64,000 nt of DNA from Rotaria socialis (lineage: Eukaryota; Rotifera; Eurotatoria; Philodinida; Philodinidae), in the NCBI GenBank assembly GCA_905331475.1, contig CAJNYU010000289.1, positions 1-64,000 on the forward strand. Direction: 5' to 3'. Positions 22,569 through 33,442 of this stretch are shown here, piece after piece (position 1 is the stretch's first letter; every line of letters starts with the position of its first letter). The position numbers and the translations under genes were made by a program. The notes beneath the pieces are model-generated. The model ran no database searches, was not told the DNA's origin, and saw nothing but the letters and a program-made list of their open reading frames with translations.

Positions 22569-22880
22569 ATGATCAATCAACAATATCGAACACTGAATTC
22601 AAACAGGTATTCAAATACTCGACATCATCGCTATCGACATGCATCATTAAGACTTGTGAAAAATTCTCCAACTGACGATTCAATCAAACTTCAAAATCCA
22701 TTGACAGCATCAAGTCTGGATGACAACAAAATAATTAGCGAGCCATTAAAATCAATCGAAAATTTTCAACAAGAAGAAAATCGTTTAGAGAATTCCACTG
22801 AACAAATCAAAGAAGAACCACCATTCGTTATTGATGCAGATTATCGTTTATTATTCGATTTATTACAACAACAAGAATGA
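22569..22880 (+). CDS. Hypothetical small protein
   Basis: A 103-codon frame from ATG 22569 to TGA 22880. The N-terminal third is basic (NSNRYSNTRHHRYRH). The rest is acidic and Gln/Glu-rich, ending EEPPFVIDADYRLLFDLLQQQE, which has the feel of real coding sequence with a C-terminal amphipathic helix. No domain is recognised. It may be the last exon of a longer gene: the region just upstream in another frame (KAENDQSTISNTEFKQ before GTATTC) also looks coding. The call rests on composition only. Confidence 0.35.
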   Translation: MINQQYRTLNSNRYSNTRHHRYRHASLRLVKNSPTDDSIKLQNPLTASSLDDNKIISEPLKSIENFQQEENRLENSTEQIKEEPPFVIDADYRLLFDLLQQQE

Positions 22881-24448
22881 TCTCTTAACAAATATTCTAT
22901 CACTAGTGGCTAATATCGATGAAGAATGTTCTTTTTTCGAACAATTTAAAATATAAATAGAATTCGAAATACTAATCAATGCATATATATTTGTCTGAAT
23001 TTAAGAATAAATCATAATTATGTTACAATAGTTTTATAAAAACAAAATCTCTTTTATTCTTAATTTTACTATTGTTAATGAACGCCATCTGTAATTTAGC
23101 ATAGACGATCACATTTTCATTCTTAAAAAATGACTACCAATCGTTCTTTCGCCCAGTATTTCGACGACTTCCTACTACACACTCCCGTGTAGTGTTTCTA
23201 ACAGCAAGTTCACACAGCAAGAGTAACATGTCCGGAACACGTGCTGTTTCCGAAATACACTGATTTACACGTTGCTCAGAAAACAAAAATGTAAGGCTTA
23301 CACTTTGAAAAAGAAAATAACATTGATTTAGATCACGAAAACGCATTTCGCTAAATCTTTGTCTGCTTGGACGGAATAAAATTACTGCCATCGTCATCAT
23401 CACTTGCTGTATCAACAGATTCACATTGTGAGGTCGAAATTCTACGTAAAAAATGTATTTATTAATTCATCAAAAAATCGTACATGCTATGGATGAAAAG
23501 TATTCAACTAAATGTGATAATATTGGATACAAATAGCAACTCCTAGTAATGCTCTTGTTTGGTTGTTTATATCTATGTGACTTTCTTTCTCTATGAAACA
23601 GATAAAAAAGAATTTTTCTCATTATCTTTCTAGATTATCTGAACTCTTTTCGTTTATTTACACTTTGATACACTTTGTCTATACAATCAAAGAGTCAAGA
23701 TACACGTTTTTCACATAAACAAAATGTACAAATTTTTTTTAATTTCAGATTTCTATTAGAAACACTGCTCACGTGTATGTGTTTGATTTTTACAATATTA
23801 CAAAGCAAATAATGCTTCGATATTCAAGGTTTTTTCCCTAGAACGCAATGATTCATTTGTGGCATTTATAAAAGAAATGAATTGATCCAGTGGTACAAGA
23901 ACAATTAGACAAGAAAAGTATTTCGATTATTTGCATCGATTGTATTGATAGTTGACTCGTTTTACTGTTATCAATATATTTACCTAATTAAAGATGAGAT
24001 TATGAAATGTTGCGTCGTTTATCTGTAGGAAAATTCTCTTTTTTTTACCTGGTTCAAATTTCTAATATTGTTTATTTGACACAAGTTCTTTGTTCAAGTT
24101 TTTGAATGCAGACAAATACCCAACTTCACTCTTAAGGATTAAAACAAATGGTATTTCGAATAATCGAATCTGTAAAAATTGATGAATCTCAAATTTTCGA
24201 CTAATAACAGTATCATTATCAAACGAATTTTCTGTAATAACGAACAAAAAACTTAGTTCATTCGAAATGGCAGTGATAATTTTCAAGTTCATCAATGGTC
24301 TTGAAATAAACTCATCTTTAACATAGACGAAGGAAACTTTAATAATATCGTTTTTTGGGTTTTTTTCTCTTTCATGTACTAGCCACATGGTAATAAAAGT
24401 ACCTTGAGAGAAGCATTTATGACGCATCATTTTATGAATATCTTTATA
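22881..24448. other. Intergenic, no firm gene
   Basis: A minus-strand stretch at 23134-23450 shows protein-like pieces in shifting frames (for example STSQCESVDTASDDDDGSNFIPS), suggesting an old gene or transposon relic that I cannot name. A minus-strand open frame at 24062-24430 (122 codons) has no domain. Confidence 0.35.
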
Positions 24449-24698
24449 CTCAGGTCGAACGACACGGTCCGTTTACTGGAATCAGTTTTACGGACCGTAT
24501 CTCTATTGTAAAATAGCCGTAAGTAGCCGTATTTTCACAATGTACGGTTCATACTACGTGTCTTTACTGAACACAGTAATACCAAATCGTTTACGGTGAA
24601 AATATGACTACTTACGGCTATTTTACAATAGAGATACGGTCCGTAAAACTGATTCCGGTAAACGGACCGTAACGGAGTTCCGTTTTGATCGACCTGGG
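24449..24698. mobile_element. Fold-back miniature element B (250 bp)
   Basis: The tips are CTCAGGTCGAAC and, on the other strand, CCCAGGTCGA. The element is flanked by TA on both sides (24447-24448, 24699-24700). Arms 24465-24538 and 24596-24669 are 74-bp inverted repeats with about three mismatches, rich in ACGGTCCGT and GCCGTAAGTAG. The tip sequence matches the element at 4059-4344 although the arms differ, so this is a second member of the same non-autonomous family. The TA flanks suggest Tc1/mariner-type mobilisation. Confidence 0.82.
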
Positions 24699-24700
24699 TA

Positions 24701-25584
24701 TGCTTCTTATTTTCACATGTTCCTTTTTTTCGCACAATCGTATTTTTTATAATAAAATACCAATAGTAATAAACATAGCATTTTCTTCTATCGATGTTTT
24801 TCTTTTTCAAATGCTGATTCGTTTCAGATTTTTACTTGTTTATGCTCACTGATTAACAGAAATGAACTGAAGATTTTAATAACCGAATAAATGCTGTACG
24901 AAGAGCAACACTGGAATTCTGTGCGAGCGTATTTTTGTGGCGTTTGTATTACATTGAGTCTCGATCTATAAATGATTATATATCTATAGTAGATAGAATT
25001 ACTGAGAGAAGCATTAGTTGGTCATTATTTCAAAAATTTGCAGTTTTTAAATATTTTCCTATGTTTCTATGCGTTTGCATGAGAGCCTTCAGAATGACTC
25101 AAATCTTATCCTTGTTTTTACATTTGTGATGCAGAGGACTATTCGAAAATGTGCGAAGGGAGAACATGATCAGATCGATTCAATTATAATTAAATAAATT
25201 ATGCTACATTCATATATAAGTCAGATGTGTATGCAGTCCAAATATGATACATGATTGAAGATCTGCAGGAGAAAAACTGAGAAAAATTCAATGTTTTCTT
25301 AGTTCTCGACTAATTCAGATACTGAAATTCTTGGTGTCCTAAGGAATATTTGAGTAGAGTACGATAGATATCTACTAAAGTTATTTTCTTGTGGTATCAA
25401 ATCAATGAAATTTGTTTTTCATACCATTCAAAAATTTTGCTATGGATGTTTCTCACTGGTTCCAAGGCTTAAAATATTATTAATTAAAAAAAAATCATAT
25501 TCTACAATTAAGCTATAGTTTTTAACTCATTAAACTTTAGATTAAATTTATCCATATATATAATATTTATTGGTGTTACGTGGC
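24701..25584. other. Intergenic upstream of RING gene 1
   Basis: No supported gene. The last few hundred bases before ATG 25585 are AT-rich and would carry the promoter and 5' UTR. Confidence 0.4.
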
Positions 25585-27043
25585 ATGGCAGCTAGTCGTA
25601 ATCCTTTTCAATCACTTATTCGCGACCCTGACGATGATGATGGCAGTTTAGATTCTATTTATCTACATAACGCAAGTTTTAATGTCGACAGAGTACGTTG
25701 AATTTTTTTCTTCTTTTCTTTTATACCCACATTTGCTGCTTCGTGTTTTTAAAGAAATATAAAACCGGCGGAATAGTTTTATGTGAGTCATTTTTCTGCA
25801 GAGAATTCGGAAGTTGTTTCTTCCTTGTTGCAATATAATGCATAATAAAATGGCAGATAATAGAAGATCTTTATCGCGAGTGACGCATCTTTTTAGTGCA
25901 CTTCTAGAAATACTAACACCTGCCCAATCGGACAAAAGTTTTGTAAGTTTGAAAGATACTTTACTCTAGTTCAGTTTTATTATTGTAAAATGAATAGAAA
26001 CATAATCTTGTTCTGGGTATTTTTTAGCCTTTGGTTAATAGTGATATTGTAGCAAATACCAATGATCCGGACGATGATTCAATAGCTCAACAACATCAAG
26101 ATAGACCTTTTTATAGAAATCTAATGAATGTTATCGATCCATCATTAGAACCTTGGATTTTACATAATACAAGAGCACAACAAGAGATCGATTCTGACGC
26201 TGCTATTGCAGTTCAACTCCAAGAACAAGAATATGGAAAGCTTAGCATGACATCATTTCCACCCTATTATCAACAGAATTCAAATAATACTAGTAATTCA
26301 ATGAATAGTTTAGTAGCTCGTGATGCAGCATATGCAGCACATTTACAAGCTGAAGAAAATCAAAAACAACAGAAAAAACGTGATCAGCAACGAGTATCAA
26401 ACTCAGCAACAAATCAAAATAATCGGCCGAGTGCTGCTGCAACTTCACAGATGCCATCGTTTGTTACTCCTCCAAATCCTTCTCCAACACCTGGTAGAAA
26501 TCATAGTCGTTTTACTGATAATTTTGACTTGTTTACTCCGGTTCGTATTTCTCATTATAATGGATCTCGGGGTGCTAATCCTTTTCGTGGTAATGGACGT
26601 GGGCGTGGACGTGGACGTGGGCTTGGACATATCGAAAATCATAATAATGATTTCGGCCCTGATGATTACGAAGTAAGTTTTTAAAATTCGAATCAAATTT
26701 GATTATTGTTTATATTTTCTAATTAGAATTTGCTTGAGTTAGATCAAACAGACAATAAAATAGCGTTAACTAATGACCAAATTAATCGATTACCAACAGA
26801 AAGATTTTGTCCTTTACCAAATGCAAATCCTGAAGAAAATAAATGTAGCATTTGTATGGATAATTATGAAAAAAATCAGACATTACGACGTTTGCCATGT
26901 CTTCATCGATATCATAAAGATTGTATAGATAACTGGTTAAAAGTAAGTCAAATAATTTTAATTCATTTTGAAAATCTATTTGATTTTTTTAAATTTAGAA
27001 ATCCAATTTGTGTCCCATCTGTCGAACAGCATCTCTTAAATAA
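25585..27043 (+). CDS. RING-H2 finger protein 1 (probable E3 ubiquitin ligase)
   Basis: Five exons: 25585-25692, 25802-25942, 26028-26672, 26727-26942 and 26999-27043. All introns are phase 0 with good GT-AG sites, giving 384 residues. The C-terminal RING-H2 reads CSICMDNYEKNQTLRRLPCLHRYHKDCIDNW, then (after an intron) CPICR, with the ligands C-x2-C, C-x-H-x2-H-x2-C and C-x2-C in the right order. Such domains recruit an E2 and pass ubiquitin to a substrate. The long N-terminal part is low complexity: an acidic start (RDPDDDDGS), helices rich in AAIAVQLQEQEYGK and DAAYAAHLQAEENQ (which resemble ubiquitin-interacting or paired amphipathic helices; inference), and an RG-rich stretch (RGNGRGRGRGRGLG) that may bind RNA. 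No membrane segment is seen. The next gene encodes a related RING with the same intron. Confidence 0.85.
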
Positions 27044-29990
27044 TCAATTCCTAATTGATTATGTTCTTTTGAATATTGATAAAAATAATGTTTCACACGG
27101 TGGCTTTTTTTCTTATTCTGTTTATTGTCGTAATAATTAATTTCTAAAAATAATGTGATTATACTCTCGAATAAAAATGTGATATTTTGTTCTTACAAAA
27201 TAGTCTTGTGTAATAATTTCCATAATGTTTTCTTTAGATTGAAATAAAGATAATCTTCAATTGTTCTCTTATATATCGCTAATTTTCAAAACCGTTGATC
27301 AATGTCTTGTGTCAAACTCTAATAATTGAACATCTCGATAGCATTAACATTTGCTGTTCAATACGAAGCATAAAAAAGCAAAATCTTACATAGGATCAGA
27401 GATTGTGACATTTTGTAGAATGTACTCTAGAAAGCCAGAAAGAATAAATGTAGAAAATTGCAACCTAAACAATAAGTTGAATCTCATTTCATGATGCTAA
27501 CATTTTAATACATCATTGGTTACTTATGAAATAAAAGAATAAAGAAATTCGGCTCATTGTTTTTCGTTAATATAAATATTCTATTGAATTTATAAGATCT
27601 TCATCATATGGCTATCGGCGATTATCCTTTGGAAGTTGAATAACAATTATATACACACTGCCTTTGATTCTGAATCCAAAAACGGAAACGATTTGCGTAT
27701 ATTTATATACGTGTATGATGAAGTTCGTTTGAGTTTGCTTAAAAAATTTAATATCCAAAGATTATTCAATATTTTATAGTCTCTTTTTTTTATAGAGTAT
27801 TAGACTTAACATGTATTTGAAATAATTCGATTCTTTGAGTATTTTTCTAGTTTCGATACGTTCTCTGCTGATCTTTGTTTTTTATTGTCTTTTTCCTTTT
27901 CGATATGTTTTTTTTTTCATAATTATCGATTTGACATTTTTGTTCTGCTATCTTTTCTCGTTTTGGTCTTTCTACAAGCAAACTTTGTGATGACCTACTA
28001 CTTTAAAGCTATCAACATTATCAACTACAAAATAATAGATTTTCTAGCAATGCAGCAATCAACTGCGGTCTTCTTCTCATAGTATGCAAGGCTTTTTATT
28101 GGTTAAGACAAGGTCATTGAATTTTTGATGATCATCTATTTTTATAAAGAATTCAGTGCCCTTTAAGACAATACTTTTATAAAAATTAATATTCACAAAA
28201 AAAGAGGTCTCCTGGGATCTGGCTAGTAACATTTTTTAGTTTTTTTTTATACTGATTTATTCCTATTCGAATGTATGCTAAACACGAACGGGATAGAAAA
28301 AAAACTATTAGATAAATTGATTATTCTCTTATTAAATTATGATTATATTGTATTGGTTATTTCGAAAATTATCATCTGTGTGATCGACGTGCCCTTGTAC
28401 TTGGAGTATCTAGTGTGTAGCTATTATCATACACTTCTAAAAAATACATTTGTGTCAATCACTGAAACTAATGTGATTATGAGTTGTCGAGTCACAAAAA
28501 TTTTATAGAAAATATATTTCATAACGTTAGGAAGTATAAGTTTTTCCGATATTAAAATATTATGAATTTCCTTAGATTTGATCTATTGGCACACGCATTC
28601 ATGCTATTTTTAGATATTTGAAGCATCCTAGAATTACTGAAAATCGTTGACATTCGATAATAGTCTATCGTATCGCTATTTTTAGCTCATACCAAAACAA
28701 CAAATTAAAAAAAAAATTTTCTACTCAATTAAAACAAAAAAACGGATGTTCTAATTTTTATACATAAGAACTACTATTGATTTCACTATTTTCTCATTAT
28801 AATTACTTTAGTTCGATATCAATATTTAAAGATGAATACTTGTTTTCAAACAGAAAGTGAATTTAATGCAACAGAATGCTATAGAAACGACTAATATCAA
28901 TTAGTTCAAAAATAAATTATACAATTAATTATTGAACGATTGTATTTTTTTATGCTTTGAATAAGATGTTGGTTGTTCGAAAGTTAAATAGCATTTTTTT
29001 ACTGTTCTTGGACAAATTTAGTCTGTAAATGAGATTACTATCCTCATTATTATTCAAATTCACATTGCTATATACAGAGATTTTTTAATGTCAGAATTAG
29101 AATCACTGTTAACTTGGTAAATAGATGGAAAAGAAAAGTTTGTATAACATTTCTAATAATCATGTAAAAACAAAATAAGTACTGAGAAAGTGTAGAAATT
29201 ATCTATGAATAAATAAATTATAGTTTAGGTCGAATTCATATGATTAAATTAAACATTTGCCATCAGCATTTCTATTGAACAAGAATGCACAGACTTGATA
29301 ATAACTTATAATTTGCGATTCTTTTATTTTTCTATTTTTGTAACTTATTTCAGTCAATATAAATAGTATCAATTATACGTTGACAAATAGAATGTTTGAA
29401 TCTCTATTCCGAATTTCTTAGTTACCTTTCATAGCAAACAATTTTTGTTCAGTCAGTTTTCAGACTTTTATTCTATCGTATTTTTATTTATATCAACTAT
29501 CGAAATAACGTAATAAAAGTTGTTGTTCAACGAACAATGATAACAAATATTCAATTTCGTTTTTTCTTACAAGAGAATAGATATGCATACTTAAAAAAGT
29601 AGAAATATATTTCATCTATTTCTATTTTCGATGGTTTCGTAATCAAGAAAGTAAATCAAACATGGATAGATATCTCAATTTCATTGTCTGATTTTTACTA
29701 TTTAAAAAAAAGAAGCATGCCACGTGAAAAATACAACTTTACTGAAATAGAAAATAAACCATATTATTGTTAATTAATCTCTCATTCATCTCTTTATAAG
29801 CTACTTCGATTGTGTATTATCGACATCTGTTGAAAATTTTCTATCTGCCCAGAAAAAAAGAAGAAAGAAAGATATAGAAGAAGAAAAACAAGACAGACTG
29901 ATAGAGAGCTATCCATTCATTCTCAATTTTCATGAGTCATGATGATTTGTTAGTGTTTCTTTTTGGAAACTATTTTCTTTAAGATATATC
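27044..29990. other. Intergenic between the RING genes
   Basis: About 2.9 kb of AT-rich sequence. No frame on either strand shows a domain or splice structure; the small frames at 27885 and 28275 are hydrophobic, AT-driven reads. No inverted repeats or tRNA were seen. Confidence 0.45.
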
Positions 29991-30642
29991 ATGTCTTCCA
30001 ATAATCAAGGCAATCAACAAGTATCATCTTCAACTGATCGTACAGCAAACCAATTGCAGCCCGAAGGTATTATATAATAGTAATAGAATCTAATATGAAT
30101 TATTTACATTCTTATATTAATATAGATGGTGTATCAGAACAATCTCAGCAGATCGAAGAAATTGATGTTGCTCTAGCTGATCAGAGTGATAGGTTTGTTG
30201 GATGACAATTTATGTAATCAAATATGTCTGGTTTTGTTTTCATCTTCTAGTTGGGAAACTGATGATGAAGGAGATTTTTATTTTGAACAAGAAGCTCATA
30301 GTTCATCAGACCAAGATAATGCTGGTGATGATAGTTTTCTTGACTTAGGTTTATCAGAACATTTAATCAAATGTTATCCAACAACAACTGCTGAGAACGT
30401 ATCAGTAGTTGGTATTGTATGTGATATTTGTTTAAATGAATACAAATCCGATGATATATTGCGAACTATTCCATGTTTACATAGATTTCATAGTAAATGT
30501 ATTGATAAATGGCTCAAGGTTTAAATTAAATTTTTTAATAAGTTTTCATAAAAAATTTATTGCTTTAATTTTGTTTTAGAAAAATTCAAAATGTCCAATG
30601 TGCAGAAGTGATTTACGAAAATCTGAATGGTATTCCGAGTGA
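29991..30642 (+). CDS. RING-H2 finger protein 2 (probable E3 ubiquitin ligase)
   Basis: Four exons: 29991-30066, 30126-30192, 30251-30518 and 30580-30642, giving 157 residues. The N-terminal 90 residues are Ser/Gln-rich and then strongly acidic (WETDDEGDFYFEQE, SSDQDNAGDDSFLD). The RING-H2 at the C-terminus is CDICLNEYKSDDILRTIPCLHRFHSKCIDKW, then CPMCRSDL after the last intron. All eight zinc ligands are in place. The LGLSEHLIKCYPT lead-in before the RING resembles the family in which a short helix precedes a substrate-independent RING. The intron between WLK and K(N)SKCP is in the same position and phase as in RING gene 1, 3 kb upstream, so the two are probably old tandem duplicates. The next gene starts only about 140 bp downstream. 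Confidence 0.87.
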
Positions 30643-30784
30643 TTAGTGACACTAATATGCATTTTTTTTGTTATTCTATTAGATGTTGAAGCTTCTTCAT
30701 TTTTATTTTATACTTTTCATAGATTGTTATTATTAATAGGACATCGATTACATAAAAATATTCTTTTCAGATGAGAATATTTTC

Positions 30785-33442
30785 ATGTTGGATTTTTTAG
30801 CATTTATTCTTTTTATCATTCCTTATTGTTCGGGTGAAGGTAAAATTGATTTTTTGTGATTTGTTTGATTTTGATATTTTATTCAATTTTGCCTCTCTAT
30901 AGAATGGATTATTCATGTATATACGGGCACAGAACGTTTTTCTGGAACTGATAGTAATATTTTTCTTCGTTTATTTAATTCAAAATATGGTTATACTAAT
31001 GAATATAAATTAACACATGAAAATGTATTGGCTGGAAAAAATATTTTTCCATTGAAAAATCTATTTGAATATGGAGAATATGATCGATTTCGAATTTTTA
31101 CTGATGAATTGGAATCTATTGAAAAAATTCTTGTAAGAAAATTAGAGTTTTTGTATTTTTTTTTCATAACAAATGAAGTTGAAATTGTTGAATCTATTCA
31201 AATGCAAAAAGTTGTAATTCTTCAGATTGCGTTGACAACATAATCCATTAAATCCGGATCCGGAACTAACTCGACAGGCATTAGTTAATACTAATTTTCT
31301 TCTCAGTAAATAATAAAATACATTGGCCGAACATATCACAGATGCTATTTTTCTCACAAGAAATGAGTATATCTTTTTCTTCGTTTGATAAAAAGAAGAA
31401 AAAATCAAGTCACTTCAATTATTGATGCTAACGCAAGTCAACAATAGAATTTACGTGTAATATGATCTCATAGGAATGTCTAGTTTCAGTTTACTGACCG
31501 TCGACGCGATGCTGTTAGCTTAGAGTAACACCTAGTGCTTGTTAGAGCAGATCGCCGTAAAGAAAAGGCAGATTGCAATAGAGTTGTTCTCTCTATGTTG
31601 CGTTCAACGCTAATCTAAGTGCCTCGATGAACACCGATGTCAATGCAATTAAATCCCTAGAGAGTTCTATGTTGATGAATCTCTATTTAGCATTTTAATA
31701 TTTACACTTACAATGCACATCCCCATGATCATTTTAGAAAGAAAAGAGAATAATACGACTGAAAAAATACGCAAAAAAAAAGAGTAGCGATTTCACTAGA
31801 AAAAAAATTTTTTTTTGATGATGAAATGTTTAATTAATTGCGCTTTTGCATGCTAAAATTTATTACGCATAGCAACTATATGATCCGTAGTAGAAATATT
31901 AGACACCATAAAATTTACTATAAAATGAATACCTCCCAATTGGCTCATGAAATAATTTTCTTGTTTTCTTCATTAGACAACACCCATGTATCAAATTGAA
32001 AAAAGTTTTCTTTGTCGCTAAAAATGATTATTCAGTGTTAAATGGTTCGATTTTCTTTTGATCTATTACCTAATCAACAGATGTACTAGATCGACTTTAT
32101 TCCATACCCTATTATAGCATTACTCACACATATGGTCGTAAAAGCATTGTTTTTCGATTACATCAATCACGAAAAAAACACGATAAATGAGTTGATGCCA
32201 CAGATCATTGAAATATGTTCTTACTCGACTATATACTCATTTCTGTTTATTCTATTATTTTTCTCATAGAAATACTACTGTTTTACAAGGATTATTTATT
32301 GAAAAAAATCAAGAAAACTACACAAAAGCATAAGGAAATAAATGATAGAAGATTTTTCTTTGACACCGAGAATTACGGTTTGAACAATAAATATTTTATC
32401 TCAGAGAATACTAAAGCTACTCTATACGTTTAAATAAATTATCAAAGTATTTTCATTTATCATTGATATTAATATTCTTGAATTCTATTTGATAAGGATA
32501 TTTTTTCTAGCAATTTGTTTTTTCTGGAAATATTCAATTTAAGTTTTTCTCTTGATTTACTATGCATTCAACGCCGATCGTATAATTTTATTGTTATTCA
32601 GCATAAAAATTTTCTTTTTAAAGCTTGATCGTATCAATAAAAAACATGACTTCTATGAATAACGAGGTTCGAAAATCGATATTTGCTAACAGTACGCATA
32701 AACGATCTTATCTATTTTGGTGCGAAATTTTCTTTTGAATTATTTTCTTCTTTTAAACAATGGAATTTTAGGTGCGCCGTGATAATTTTCCGTCGATTCA
32801 ATCTGATTGGCTTTTGGATCGAATTGTAGTAGAAAATAATCATGATCGTATTAAATTTACATTTAAATGTAATTGCTGGCTTCGAAAAGAACGACCCTAT
32901 ATAACTATTCCTGTCTTATCAGGTAATAAAATTTTTCCTTTTTTCACAAAATGAAATATCAACTTAATAAAAAAAAATATTTGAGCTTGGATAAATGTTA
33001 CATTCTTTCTTTAGATTTGCATTCAATTGACAAAAACAAGTCATCGAAAAATAATCAAACGATTTTAATTGTTCTTATCATTTCAATTGCAGCAATAATA
33101 TGTATTAGTTTTTCTTTTCGCGAATGTTATCGTCATCATCACAATCGACATTTTTCATCGGTGCAAACTTCATTCGAATCCTCAATTATTGATAGATATC
33201 ACTTACAACGACCCGAACAATCGACATTACAAATATTGAATGAAACTGATAGCCCATCAAAACATAATCGCCATCCATTACAACCTAATGATGAAAGACT
33301 AGTTACTGTTGCTCAATCAGTAGCAATAACTTCAACAGATGAACCGCCTGCGTATCAAGGTATTTTATTGATTTACTTTAATTTCATGATTACTTTTTCT
33401 TTCTTTTTTCATGATTTTTCTGTAGATTTATTCCCTAATTGA
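30785..33442 (+). CDS. PLAT/LH2-domain single-pass membrane protein with PPAY tail
   Basis: Five exons: 30785-30839, 30903-31132, 32772-32922, 33015-33359 and 33426-33442, giving 265 residues. A signal peptide (MLDFLAFILFIIPYCSG) leads into a PLAT/LH2 beta-sandwich: WIIHVYTGTERFSGTDSNIFLRLF, then KYGYTNEYKL, then the GEYDRFRIF strand, and SDWLLDRIVVEN with the conserved Trp-Leu-x-x-I/V pattern. PLAT domains of lipoxygenases and polycystins bind lipids or protein partners. A transmembrane helix follows (TILIVLIISIAAIICISFSF). Then comes a basic stop-transfer stretch and a tail of about 80 residues ending PPAYQDLFPN, a PPxY motif of the type bound by WW-domain (Nedd4-class) ligases. Intron 2 (31133-32771) is 1.64 kb, much longer than its neighbours. 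The intron call rests on in-phase joining and domain continuity (KIL|VRRDNFPS). Confidence 0.72.

Noticed and set aside
26320-26696. Long frames in other phases and on the minus strand inside RING gene 1
   Set aside because: They are shadows of the coding exon 26028-26672, whose frame carries the consistent protein and splice sites.
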